Source: a virus. Taken from it: 39,131 nt of DNA. A program made the translations under genes and the position numbers. Every line of letters begins with the position of its first letter. The stretch's first letter is position 1. The stretch is taken from IMG/VR virus record IMGVR_UViG_3300048592_000629, positions 1 through 39,131 of that record; one strand, given 5' to 3'. Below the pieces are notes generated by a model that was given only the letters and a program-made list of their open reading frames with translations, searched no databases and was not told the origin of the DNA. Shown here piece by piece: positions 32,364-39,131 of the stretch.

Positions 32364-32850
32364 TAAGGTGATGACAGTTATTCTGGAGCTTGAAGGCGGC
32401 GACAAGGTTGTGGAAGACCCGCGCGATCCGGGCGGGTTGACCCGATGGGGTATTGCCCTGAACGCCAACCCGGAGCTGGGGCGGGAAGGAATTCTTAACT
32501 TGACGCGAGCGAAAGCCGTCAAGATTTACCGCGAAAAGTATTGGCTTCCAGGAAAGGTGTCCAGCTTTCCTGCTCGATTGCGCCTGGCGATTATGGATGG
32601 TCATGTCAATCATGGCATTCAGGGCAACTCGCGCATCATTCAAAAGGCTGCGAATGCGATGGGGCAAAGCCTGCTCGTGGATGGTGTGATAGGACCCAAG
32701 ACGTTGGCAGCGGTTAGGTTATTGGATGCAGGCCAGTTCCTTCTGCATTACCTGGAACAGAGACAGGCGTTATATAGAGGGCTCCCAGCGTATGACAGAT
32801 TTGGCCGCGGCTGGGAGCGGCGGGTTCTGACAGTGGCCATTGCATCCTGA
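32353..32850 (+). CDS. GH108-family endolysin (muramidase)
   Basis: A protein of 165 residues with the GH108 pattern: the catalytic Glu in LELEGGDKVVEDPRDPGG (about 12-29) followed by LTRWGI, and a C-terminal half like the peptidoglycan-binding 3 domain (DGVIGPKTLAAV). It would cut the glycan chain of the cell wall at lysis. There is no signal peptide, so a holin is needed; candidates are the 40-residue protein at 35807 and the membrane proteins at 24012-27148. It overlaps the upstream gene by 11 bases. Confidence 0.88.
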   Translation: MTFDKVMTVILELEGGDKVVEDPRDPGGLTRWGIALNANPELGREGILNLTRAKAVKIYREKYWLPGKVSSFPARLRLAIMDGHVNHGIQGNSRIIQKAANAMGQSLLVDGVIGPKTLAAVRLLDAGQFLLHYLEQRQALYRGLPAYDRFGRGWERRVLTVAIAS

Positions 32851-32870
32851 TTATATCATGTCGCGCACTG

Positions 32871-33623
32871 CTAGCGAATGAGCCAGAAGTCGTCCGAAAG
32901 ATCGGGGTTCTCTATGAATTCATAGGGAAGAAACCCATATCCGTTTTGGCCCCAGGCTGTACCCCAGGAATTCCTTATGATTAAAGCTTTTCTGCTGTCG
33001 CTGTAGCCAACAGCAAGCACCGCATGACCTCCCTCAAGCTTCTCTTTTCGCTTGGGCAAGGGGATCATCCCCGTCTTTTCAACCTTTCCCTGATAGATGG
33101 ATTCATAGACCGAGAAGCCAAGAGCGATTGGAAACCCGTCTATAAGGGCTTTTCTGAAGTGGCTTATCTCGCGTGATACCCGTTCGTACTTTCTGATTTT
33201 TTCGGTGCTGGCGATCTTGAATGCTTTGGCTGGCGGCTTTTTGCTGAACCGGCTTGTCAGATACGGCCAGGATTCCTCGGGAGGATAACCGAATTTGACC
33301 ACGGATTTGATCGCGTTGCGGATCTCTGCGCCTGCATCCGTGTCCGTAGTCCCTTCTATGGATCTGGTCGCGTAGTAAATGAATAGGCGGGATGGGACCA
33401 CGATGGAATTATCGCGGTCAAAGACATCCCTGAAAAGGCAGGCTGCCGCGACTGTCTGAGCCGTGCAGCTGCCGAGGCTTCCCTGCTGCCAGCACCGGAA
33501 GAAGCGGTCGCGCAGGTCGAATTCCCTGGCCTGCCGTCCCATGTTCCTCGGTTTAAAACGTAGATCCCTTTGGTCAGGTACGTCTGGCTTCCAGCCTTTT
33601 ATGGCTGCTGGCTTTGGCTGCAT
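32871..33623 (-). CDS. Papain-like cysteine protease (C1A type)
   Basis: A protein of 250 residues from the ATG at 33623. All active-site parts are visible: QQGSLGSC (Cys53), EGGHAVLAVGY (His200) and IIRNSWGTAWGQNGYG (Asn218), matching papain. The Trp that follows the Cys in papain is replaced by Thr. The propeptide is very short and no signal peptide is seen, so it acts in the cytoplasm or is released by lysis. Papain-like enzymes are uncommon in phages of this size. It follows a 75-residue gene that ends just before it. Confidence 0.9.
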   Translation of the reverse strand: MQPKPAAIKGWKPDVPDQRDLRFKPRNMGRQAREFDLRDRFFRCWQQGSLGSCTAQTVAAACLFRDVFDRDNSIVVPSRLFIYYATRSIEGTTDTDAGAEIRNAIKSVVKFGYPPEESWPYLTSRFSKKPPAKAFKIASTEKIRKYERVSREISHFRKALIDGFPIALGFSVYESIYQGKVEKTGMIPLPKRKEKLEGGHAVLAVGYSDSRKALIIRNSWGTAWGQNGYGFLPYEFIENPDLSDDFWLIR

Positions 33624-33630
33624 GGGAGTC

Positions 33631-33858
33631 TCACTTCTTGCGGGGCTTAAGACCGGCGGTGCCTTTTCTCTCGTTTGTTTTCGCGGCCTGCTGAATCCCC
33701 TTGTTGATGAGCTCCAGGGCAACAGGAGCTGGGAGAGCAGCAAGAATGCGGAACGTAACGGACAGAATGCGCGTGACATCCGTTGCTGTCACGTGTGAAT
33801 GCTTAGGGCTGGTATCCGCCACACGCTGAACTTGAGTGATAAGGTCTTTGAGCTTCAT
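33631..33858 (-). CDS. Small helical protein upstream of the cysteine protease
   Basis: A protein of 75 residues with a strong ribosome site (GGAGG, 7 bases from ATG). It has a helical body with an Ala/Pro/Leu-rich hydrophobic segment (ILAALPAPVALELI) and a basic Lys/Arg tail (GTAGLKPRKK). Its stop lies 8 bases before the protease start, so the two are co-transcribed. An inhibitor or chaperone of the protease is possible, but nothing in the sequence shows it. Confidence 0.6.
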   Translation of the reverse strand: MKLKDLITQVQRVADTSPKHSHVTATDVTRILSVTFRILAALPAPVALELINKGIQQAAKTNERKGTAGLKPRKK

Positions 33859-34001
33859 GCGTTTTCCTCCATGGTTTTATCATAGCTTGCCGTCCAGATT
33901 TTGAACACTTACTCAAGGTAAACATCCTGAAAATACTAAGAATTTCTTTGGCCTGGAAACTGCAGATCCAATCTTTGGCAATTTTTTGGAGGCCGGATAA
34001 G
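33859..34001. other. Divergent promoter region
   Basis: 143 bases between the divergent protease operon and the Hsp70 gene. No gene or clear repeat is seen. The ribosome site GGAGG at the right edge belongs to Hsp70. Confidence 0.5.
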
Positions 34002-35810
34002 ATGCTGAAGTTCCTTAAAAAGATGATCGGATCGCATGATGCTGTTGGGATTGACCTTGGTACTACAAATAGTTTGATAGCCGTATTACAGGATGGATCT
34101 CCTGTTGTCATTCAGAGCGAGGAAGGCCGAAACCTTACTCCATCTGTTGTTGCTTATACCAGTAAAGGTGAGGTTCTGGTTGGTGATGCTGCAGCGCGGC
34201 AGTTTGTTTTGAATGGACATGGAACCTTGTTCGATACAAAGCGCCTGATAGGACGCTCCTTCGAGCAGTGCAAACAGACCGCTTTCAGCGTGCCATACAC
34301 GGTGCGGCCAGGTCTGGATAAAATCAAAGCTGTGGCTGAGGTACATGGACGCCTTATCACACCAGAGGAAGCGGCTGCAGAAGTTCTTGGGAAGCTTAAG
34401 CGCAGCGCCGAGGCTTTCCTTGGCCGATCAATTTCCAAATGCGTGATCACCGTACCCGCGTACTTTGATCAGCCCATGCGCGAGGCCACCATGCTGGCTG
34501 GCAAGCTCGCTGGCTTCGATGTGCAGGCGCTCCTTAATGAGCCCACGGCGGCAGCCTTGGCCTATGCCCAGGATCTTGAAGGCACCGAAAAGGTGGCCGT
34601 CTATGACCTCGGTGGTGGTACGTTTGATATCAGTATTCTGGATATCAGTGGCGAATCTGAAGACGCAAATGCCGCTGTTAAAGTCATGGCCGTGGGCGGT
34701 GATCCCAACCTGGGCGGGTCAAATTTTGATGAGCTTTTGATAGCGAAGCTGGTATCCAAGTTTGCAGCAGAGTCTGGAGTCAACATCACAGAGAACAAGG
34801 AAGCCATGCAGCGCCTGCGGGATGCTGCGCAGAAGGCCAAGATTGAATTGTCCACCCTTAAGCAGGTGGATATTAACCTGCCTTTCCTTACCGTGGATCA
34901 GTCTGGCCCAAAACATTTCAGTTATTCGATTACCCGCCAGGAGTTTGAAGCCCTTATCAAGCCGCTGGTTGATAAGTCGATTGCGATTATGAAGAAGACC
35001 ATTGAAGAGTCCGGGCTTTCCACAAAAGACTTAAAGGTTTTGCTGGTAGGTGGTTCAACCCGTGTACCATTGGTGCAAAAGATGGTGGCTGATCTGGGCT
35101 GCAAGGTGCTTGCCAACCAGCGCATTGATGAGTTGGTTGCGCTCGGTGCTGCCTTGTTCGCCGGGATTGTAAAGGGAGACGTGCAAACGGAATTCCAGGA
35201 CGTGACCAGTCTTGACCTTGGCGTTCAAACCATCGGCGATGTAATGAGCGTTATCATTCCAAAGAATACCGATGTGCCTTGCGAGAAAAAGGATTTCTTT
35301 TCCCCGGTCCAGGATTACCAGACCCATTGCAAAATCAATATCTATCAAGGGCAGGATCGAAAGGCGTCGGCCAATACGCTCCTGGGTTCCGTGCTCTTGG
35401 AGATATCGAAGCCTGGTCCCATGAAGGACATCAAAGTTACCATAACCTACGCGATCGACGGCAACGGAATCCTGCACGTGTCAGCCGTTGACCAGGAAGG
35501 CGCAGAGCAGAAAGTCACTTTTGAGAATGTCCATAAGATGGATAAGCGGGAAATCAAGCGGATTGAAAAAGAGCAGGCCATGCCTTCGGAGCAGCGGCAG
35601 GAGCTTAACCTGCAGCGCATTGCGCTGAGTGAAGAGATTAAGCGTATCGAAGAAGCAGCAGAAGAAGCCGGGCCAAAGGAAAAACAGAAGCTGCTGGCTA
35701 CGATTGAAGAAGCAGAGCAGAAGCTTCAGGAAGAAGTATCTGCCAGGCTTTTGACCGGCGCAGTGCAAGATATCAAACGGCTGGCTGACAAGCTGGAGGA
35801 TGCGCAATGA
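34002..35810 (+). CDS. dnaK: Hsp70 chaperone (DnaK family)
   Basis: A protein of 602 residues, nearly full length for DnaK. The nucleotide domain has GIDLGTTNS (16-24), VYDLGGGTFDISI (about 199-211) and LLVGGSTRVPLVQ (about 347-359). The hydrophobic linker region TSLDLGVQTIGDVM leads to a complete beta substrate domain with DGNGILHVSA, and a helical lid ends at LEDAQ. It should fold proteins with ATP. No dnaJ or grpE is in the window, so it must use host co-chaperones. An upstream in-frame start at 33948 lacks a ribosome site; GGAGG precedes 34002. An Hsp70 gene in a phage genome of this size is unusual. Confidence 0.95.
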   Translation: MLKFLKKMIGSHDAVGIDLGTTNSLIAVLQDGSPVVIQSEEGRNLTPSVVAYTSKGEVLVGDAAARQFVLNGHGTLFDTKRLIGRSFEQCKQTAFSVPYTVRPGLDKIKAVAEVHGRLITPEEAAAEVLGKLKRSAEAFLGRSISKCVITVPAYFDQPMREATMLAGKLAGFDVQALLNEPTAAALAYAQDLEGTEKVAVYDLGGGTFDISILDISGESEDANAAVKVMAVGGDPNLGGSNFDELLIAKLVSKFAAESGVNITENKEAMQRLRDAAQKAKIELSTLKQVDINLPFLTVDQSGPKHFSYSITRQEFEALIKPLVDKSIAIMKKTIEESGLSTKDLKVLLVGGSTRVPLVQKMVADLGCKVLANQRIDELVALGAALFAGIVKGDVQTEFQDVTSLDLGVQTIGDVMSVIIPKNTDVPCEKKDFFSPVQDYQTHCKINIYQGQDRKASANTLLGSVLLEISKPGPMKDIKVTITYAIDGNGILHVSAVDQEGAEQKVTFENVHKMDKREIKRIEKEQAMPSEQRQELNLQRIALSEEIKRIEEAAEEAGPKEKQKLLATIEEAEQKLQEEVSARLLTGAVQDIKRLADKLEDAQ

Positions 35811-35929
35811 AAGGCCTGGTTAACTGGAGACAGCTTTTGCTATGGCTTTTTCAGGGTTTCTTTATGACCTTGGGATATCTCATAGCTTCTAACGCGGTCT
35901 ACCCTTGGGTGGTAAAGAAATTTTTCTGA
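35807..35929 (+). CDS. 40-residue membrane peptide coupled to Hsp70
   Basis: ATG at 35807 shares ATGA with the Hsp70 stop. The product has one strongly hydrophobic span (WRQLLLWLFQGFFMTLGYLI, about 7-26) and a Lys-containing C terminus ending in KKFF. Direct coupling means equal expression with Hsp70. It may be a small holin, a pinholin, or a membrane anchor for the chaperone. No family is recognised. Confidence 0.6.
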   Translation: MKGLVNWRQLLLWLFQGFFMTLGYLIASNAVYPWVVKKFF

Positions 35930-35951
35930 TTGCCCGAGGAATTGCCAATAT

Positions 35952-35979
35952 GAGGCGCAGCAAAGTATTGCTGCGTCTC
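35952..35979. terminator. 12-bp hairpin between convergent units
   Basis: GAGGCGCAGCAA (35952-35963) pairs with TTGCTGCGTCTC (35968-35979), 11 Watson-Crick pairs plus one G-U, around AGTA. It lies in the gap between the + strand Hsp70 unit and the convergent - strand genes, as expected for a two-way terminator, although the T-run is short. Confidence 0.6.
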
Positions 35980-36039
35980 GCTTTGTAGACGGTGACGCTG
36001 GCTGACAATCCCGCCAGGAAGAGACTCTGATAGTCACGG

Positions 36040-36477
36040 TCACGGCGCATTCTTGATAAGATCCTTCGATGCGGCAATAGCTGTGCGCTGGGTGTTGACC
36101 AGGGTAACAATTGCAGCTGCTGCGTTGGTTATCTTCGTTAGTTCCGCGTTCCTGCCAGCTTCGTCGGCTGCAGATTTTACGGCAGCAATCGCAGTATTGA
36201 TTGCAGCTATCTGTTCCGCCACTGTTCCGGCTGTTGATCCGGCGCTGTCGGTCTTCAGCTTTCCTAATGCAGTTTCAATCTTGGGGATCTCGGTCAGGGC
36301 AACGGTTCGGACATTGGAATATTTTACCAGCGCACAGACATATTCCGGGGTTCCAATATTTTCCTGCATGAATTGCCATGGTGTCCAGCCATCCGCCAAG
36401 GCTTTGTTAGTTTCGGTTTGAAGCTGATTTAGAGTTTCGGTTTTGACAAAAAGAATTTGTGATGCAACGTCTGCCAT
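36040..36477 (-). CDS. Ala-rich coiled-coil hypothetical protein
   Basis: A protein of 145 residues with GGAGG upstream of the ATG. The C-terminal two-thirds is Ala/Thr-rich helix (TVAEQIAAINTAIAAVKSAADEAG), as in fibrous or chemoreceptor-like helical bundles. The N-terminal part has a short conserved-looking block (TPWQFMQENIGTPEYVCALVKYSN). It could be a virion fibre-like or structural helper protein; no membrane span or enzyme motif is seen. Confidence 0.6.
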   Translation of the reverse strand: MADVASQILFVKTETLNQLQTETNKALADGWTPWQFMQENIGTPEYVCALVKYSNVRTVALTEIPKIETALGKLKTDSAGSTAGTVAEQIAAINTAIAAVKSAADEAGRNAELTKITNAAAAIVTLVNTQRTAIAASKDLIKNAP

Positions 36478-36512
36478 GCTTATCCTCCAATGGGTTGGCA
36501 GCTATGATTATA

Positions 36513-36866
36513 CTAGGCGCAAACCTCATCGGCAAATTTCTTTGCGGCTGAAAGCGCGGATTCCCAGTTTATTTGATCGGGGTCCAGCGCCTTGGCTTCA
36601 ACGTGTGCCTCAATTAGTTCCCTGTCGTCGGTGTCATTCAGTATGGATTCCAGGGCAAAGAGAATAATTTCGGGCGTATAGTTTCTTGATCCCTTCTTGC
36701 CTTTGTCCCAGCGGCGCAGTGTCTTTGCAAATCCCCTAAGTTCGCCAGCCCAATGCGCTGCGGCATCGTTTTTGGGGAAGCTTTCAGCCAGTACTAGGTG
36801 CATACAGATAACCATGGCGATCTCTTCCAAGCCCGTGATTGCATGGCCTCTCGGGAATGCGTTCAT
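36513..36866 (-). CDS. Hypothetical helical protein
   Basis: A protein of 117 residues with GAGG upstream. It has a hydrophobic N-terminal helix (TGLEEIAMVICMHLVLAESF), a basic middle (LRRWDKGKKGSRNY) and an acidic C-terminal half. Its start lies 3 bases past the stop of the gene before it, so they are an operon. Not recognised. Confidence 0.6.
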   Translation of the reverse strand: MNAFPRGHAITGLEEIAMVICMHLVLAESFPKNDAAAHWAGELRGFAKTLRRWDKGKKGSRNYTPEIILFALESILNDTDDRELIEAHVEAKALDPDQINWESALSAAKKFADEVCA

Positions 36867-36869
36867 TGC

Positions 36870-37160
36870 TTAATCCTCCTGAGTTTCTGCCCGATAGCGG
36901 TTGCCATTGTTGTACATTTTCCCAAGTTCGCGCAGCTCATCGGTGCTATAAAGGTGGATTTTGTACGGTCCAATATATTCAACGGGACCGATGATGGAGC
37001 GCAGCACCTCGCGCATGGATTTTACAGACATGCCCGTATAGTCGGAAAGGTCTTCCATGGTGTAACCGTCGGTTCTTCTGGGCAGGCTTTCCAATTCGCT
37101 GATCCAATCGGGCAGGGGTCGGCCCTGTGCTGTGCTAACTAGTTTGGTCAATATGGCCAC
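36870..37160 (-). CDS. Small protein with probable HTH
   Basis: A protein of 96 residues from GTG with GAGGTGATGC upstream. Residues 30-56 fit a helix-turn-helix (GYTMEDLSDYTGMSVKSMREVLRSI), followed by a hairpin-like stretch (GPVEYIGPYKIHLY) as in a winged helix. It is probably a DNA-binding regulator. It begins about 70 bases after dyad copy 3 in the direction of transcription, so that dyad may control it. Confidence 0.55.
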   Translation of the reverse strand: MAILTKLVSTAQGRPLPDWISELESLPRRTDGYTMEDLSDYTGMSVKSMREVLRSIIGPVEYIGPYKIHLYSTDELRELGKMYNNGNRYRAETQED

Positions 37161-37201
37161 GCATCACCTCATATTATACTGGTTCAGGCCAATAAATACC
37201 C

Positions 37202-37220
37202 CGACTCTGCAGGAGAGTCG
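37202..37220. terminator. Short hairpin after the DUF4942-like gene
   Basis: CGACTCT (37202-37208) and AGAGTCG (37214-37220) pair perfectly around GCAGG. It lies between the stop of the DUF4942-like gene and the HTH gene on the - strand. No T-run follows, so the terminator reading is weak. Confidence 0.4.
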
Positions 37221-37230
37221 AGGTACTTAT

Positions 37231-37256
37231 GTTAAACTCGTATGTCCGAATTTAAC
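37231..37256. promoter_or_regulatory. 26-bp dyad, copy 3
   Basis: GTTAAACTCG-TATGTC-CGAATTTAAC, one mismatch to the perfect dyad. The stop codon of the DUF4942-like gene lies inside the right arm, and the site also lies upstream of the small HTH gene on the - strand. Confidence 0.75.
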
Positions 37257-38460
37257 ATGCGGTCTGGGCGTTGTTGGCGATGTTCAACCGAATTTTGCAG
37301 CCCGCTGCAGCCAGAGCTTTTACCATGTTCTCAACCCGAACACGTTCCCAGCTGCCAAGCTCCTTTTCGCGGCTGCCCCAAATGTACCAGCAGCTTTTTT
37401 CCCGGAGCCAGCGCAGGCCGTGGGACTTGATAGTATCCTTAAAGGGTTTCGTATCGCCGAAGACCAGTACCCCTTTTTCTTTGGAGTAATGCACGACAAT
37501 TTCAGGCTGCGCCTTGGGCGCTTCCTCCTGCGGCGCAGGTTGTGGCAGCTCACAGCATGATAAATTCGCATCACCGAATTTAACAGCCGGAAAGGCTTCG
37601 CTGGTTTGTAGTTCCGTAGTCACTGTTTCACCTGCGGAGAACGGCCCAGGTGCCTTTTGTTCATCGTTAGTGGCGGCGATCGCTGGCGCTGCCGTATCCA
37701 TCGGGCGGCGACGTTTGGTCAGGATCTCCAGGGCCTCGGTTGTCAGGGTTAGCTGGCCGTTGCCATTCTTATAGATGACGACTTGGAAAAATGGGAATTT
37801 GAATGTGTCATTTACCAAATCGTGATGCGTTCTGGAGTCGCTAAATGCCGAATCGTTAACGACCTGACCCGCGAGCGTTTCGGGCAGCGGCTTGTTGCCA
37901 AAGAAATGGCAGACCATATCCAGATTGTCGAGTAAATCCAGTGCGTATTGGCTATAGTTTGGTGTTGCGTGGGAACTATAGGCCCAGCTTTTTTTCCATT
38001 CGGGAGCGCACCGAATTTTAAGCTTGAGTGGCAAAGTTTTATGGTTTGTCTGCTCCGTCTTCTGGCCTTTGTTGTATTTGCCTTGCAGCAGTTCCGCCAG
38101 AACGTAATCTTTTGTATCAAGCATTCGCGCCAGGCGAGCGTCAAAGCTATCCATTTTCTCGGCTTCTGCCGTGTGATCCCAAAAGTTTTTTATGTTACGG
38201 TATCCGTCGCAGTATTCCCGCTGCATGTCGCGCCGCCATGAGCTGCTGGCCCAGGGAATATGGTCAAAGAACTGATACCACATGGTCTTTGATAATGTTT
38301 CCTCATCTGTTGTGCGCTCTGCTCCACTGACCCGCGTTGTTCCAGCGAGGCACGCGCCGTAGCCGATGCCTTCAAAAACTTCGGATGCTTCTGCAATTTT
38401 TTCTTTGATGGACCGGTATTTGTCGAGTGCTGTCAGTGCGTTTGCGATGTATGCTTTCAT
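37252..38460 (-). CDS. DUF4942-like protein with C-terminal KDxIK..GxRW domain
   Basis: A protein of 402 residues. The N-terminal two-thirds resembles DUF4942 (FFDHIPWASSSWRRDMQREY, then LPLKLKI), known mostly from plasmid and phage proteins, sometimes linked to methyltransferases. A Pro/Glu/Ala linker follows (about 255-325). The C-terminal block (GVLVFGDTKPFKDTIKSHGLRW) is a small domain pattern seen in DUF3560-like and antirestriction-type proteins. No methyltransferase motif is present. Dyad copies 3 and 4 lie at its 3' end, one within the coding sequence. Confidence 0.6.
   Translation of the reverse strand: MKAYIANALTALDKYRSIKEKIAEASEVFEGIGYGACLAGTTRVSGAERTTDEETLSKTMWYQFFDHIPWASSSWRRDMQREYCDGYRNIKNFWDHTAEAEKMDSFDARLARMLDTKDYVLAELLQGKYNKGQKTEQTNHKTLPLKLKIRCAPEWKKSWAYSSHATPNYSQYALDLLDNLDMVCHFFGNKPLPETLAGQVVNDSAFSDSRTHHDLVNDTFKFPFFQVVIYKNGNGQLTLTTEALEILTKRRRPMDTAAPAIAATNDEQKAPGPFSAGETVTTELQTSEAFPAVKFGDANLSCCELPQPAPQEEAPKAQPEIVVHYSKEKGVLVFGDTKPFKDTIKSHGLRWLREKSCWYIWGSREKELGSWERVRVENMVKALAAAGCKIRLNIANNAQTAC
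37559..37584. promoter_or_regulatory. 26-bp dyad, copy 4 (inside a gene)
   Basis: GATAAATTCG-CATCAC-CGAATTTAAC; the right arm is exact and the left arm 8 of 10. It falls in the linker part of the DUF4942-like gene. An intact dyad inside coding sequence is more like a partition, recombination or spreading site than a simple operator. Confidence 0.7.
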
Positions 38461-38485
38461 AGTTTTATACCTTTTTTTGTTAGGG

Positions 38486-38510
38486 GACCGGCAGCGATTT
38501 GCTGCGGGTC
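38486..38510 (-). promoter_or_regulatory. Leader hairpin of the DUF4942-like gene
   Basis: GACCGGCAGC (38486-38495) and GCTGCGGGTC (38501-38510) pair with one mismatch around GATTT. On the - strand it stands in the untranslated leader, 25 bases before the start codon. It may be an RNA stability or regulatory hairpin. Read on the + strand the following TTTGTTTG looks terminator-like, but no + strand gene lies before it. Confidence 0.45.
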
Positions 38511-38593
38511 TTTGTTTGTGAGTGTCGAAGTAAAGATTAGTTTGCCAGCCTTATCTGAAGCCAGCTGTGTGGCTTTTGTCTTGAGTTATTTAG

Positions 38594-38622
38594 TTGTCAA
38601 AGAACCGCCTACAAGAAATACT
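38594..38622 (+). promoter_or_regulatory. Possible promoter of a structured transcript
   Basis: TTGTCA (38594-38599) and AATACT (38617-38622) are 17 bases apart, matching the sigma70 consensus at 5 of 6 and 4 of 6 positions. Transcription would run through the hairpin block towards the repeats and, on the circle, the genes from 318. Confidence 0.3.
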
Positions 38623-38727
38623 TTAATGGACCAGACCAATAAAGTCAAAGGAAAAGTCTGTGCTTGCTGAGGAATTTTGCGATTTTCTTGGCACCGCAGG
38701 TCAAAAAATCTCCCATCTATCCTGGGT

Positions 38728-38898
38728 CTGGGGCGGAAGCGCCCCAGCAAAGCGGCGAACGCCGCGCAGGGATTTAAACGGGTGTGGCTGGTGTCTCGAA
38801 GTCAAAAAGTTTACGGCGCATTGAAGGCGAATCTGGACGCGCCGACATTCGCCCCACTCTGGGGCGGGCTCCCGTTTTCGCAAGCCAGCGGCTTGCGA
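38728..38898. ncRNA. Hairpin-cluster element
   Basis: Four perfect hairpins in 171 bases: CTGGGGCG-GAAG-CGCCCCAG (38728-38747), GCGGCG-AA-CGCCGC (38752-38765), CGCCCCA-CTC-TGGGGCG (38850-38866), and TCGCAAGCC-AGC-GGCTTGCGA (38878-38898). Between them CGGCGC (38814) matches GCGCCG (38839), and GGCGAAT (38826) matches ATTCGCC (38847); these cross each other as in a pseudoknot, while the last also competes with the third hairpin. The tetraloop and multiple GC stems look like an RNA or a single-strand DNA origin. Confidence 0.4.
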
Positions 38899-38987
38899 TG
38901 GATCGAGCACCGCAGGTCAACAGGTTTCTCTCTATCAATTTCCTTGGATTTCTTTTTTGCGCTGTTTGTACTACTTAGGTGTTGTAC

Positions 38988-39131
38988 TCGGGGGCTGCCT
39001 CCCGCTTGCGGTATCTATGTGATAGTCGCGTGAGCTTCCAGGTTTTCCTCTCGCCGGTCGTCAGGACCGGCGACTGCCTTCGATCTGCTGGTCGGGGGCT
39101 GCCTCCCGCTTGCGGTATCTATGTGATAGTC
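38988..39131. repeat. 144-bp terminal direct repeat (right copy)
   Basis: It is identical to 1-144, including both 40-bp elements (38988-39027 and 39092-39131) and the 9-bp hairpin of the spacer. It marks the same place on the circle as the left copy. Confidence 0.95.

Larger units (their letters stand above)
38461..38987. other. Non-coding region with serial hairpins, possible origin or RNA
   Basis: More than 500 bases without a supported gene. It holds the leader hairpin at 38486, then four GC-rich hairpins and an interlocking pair of inverted repeats between 38728 and 38898. The 14-base direct repeat GCACCGCAGGTCAA lies near both ends of that block, at about 38691 and 38908. A possible + strand promoter lies at 38594-38622. 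It runs into the 40-bp repeats, so origin, packaging site or structured RNA are the options. Confidence 0.5.

Noticed and set aside
38677-39033. 118-codon frame on + through the hairpin block
   Set aside because: It opens with TTG, has no ribosome site, runs through GC hairpins and into the terminal repeat, and its composition does not look like a folded protein.
1-39131. tRNA or rRNA genes
   Set aside because: I looked for T-loop patterns (GGTTCRA) with paired arms and saw none convincing; a proper scan with tRNAscan-SE could change this.

Overview
The window reads as one complete, circular, roughly 39 kb genome of a tailed phage that is probably carried as a plasmid (a phage-plasmid). The first 144 bases recur exactly as the last 144, as expected when a circular molecule is cut open. 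There is a full podovirus-like virion block, a repressor/Cro-like switch, a ParA partition locus and a plasmid-type replication protein, but no integrase, no DNA polymerase and no RNA polymerase. Exported proteins, a likely lipoprotein and a GH108 endolysin point to a Gram-negative host. The sequence alone does not fix the species.

Layout. Positions 1-317 together with 38461-39131 (adjacent on the circle) form a gene-free region of nearly 1 kb with 40-bp repeats, a run of GC-rich hairpins and an operator-like palindrome; it is the best candidate for an origin or packaging region. 318-1783 is a recombination cassette (Sak4-like ATPase, SSB-like protein, RusA-like resolvase). 1767-17783 is the packaging, head, neck and ejection block, all on +: small and large terminase, portal, scaffold, major capsid protein, nozzle-like beta protein, adaptor, and four probable ejection proteins ending in one of 1055 residues. 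No tail fibre or spike is recognisable. 17777-19239 is the immunity region: a repressor on -, an exported small protein behind it, a divergent Cro-like gene, and GATAGCTAT operators between them. 19506-22634 is a TOPRIM plus SF2-helicase replication protein resembling the CyRepA1 plasmid family, followed by a strongly folded non-coding stretch.

22865-27912 is an accessory region of exported or membrane proteins: two small exported proteins, a holin-like protein, an HTH protein flanked by 26-bp dyads, a lipoprotein, a secreted metzincin-type protease, and a cassette of two paralogous membrane proteins plus an exported protein. 27975-30589 is the maintenance region: ParA with a ribbon-helix-helix partner, divergent from an unusual protein joining a ParB/KorB-like HTH to coiled coils and four membrane spans. 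Repeats of CGTAACGT lie across the shared promoter region. 30627-32850 holds a coiled-coil protein, a patatin-like phospholipase, a Cys-rich small protein and the GH108 endolysin. 32871-35929 holds a papain-like protease with a small upstream gene and a complete Hsp70 (DnaK) coupled to a 40-residue membrane peptide. 36040-38460 holds four - strand genes ending with a DUF4942-like protein that carries two more copies of the dyad.

How it may work together (inference). The repressor/Cro switch would set lysis or lysogeny. The TOPRIM-helicase would start replication on host polymerases. ParA/RHH, possibly with the membrane-anchored HTH protein, would keep the prophage plasmid segregating. The Sak4 set would recombine or resolve replicating DNA before headful-type packaging. 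Enzymes acting on envelope lipid, peptidoglycan and protein are unusually many for a genome this size.
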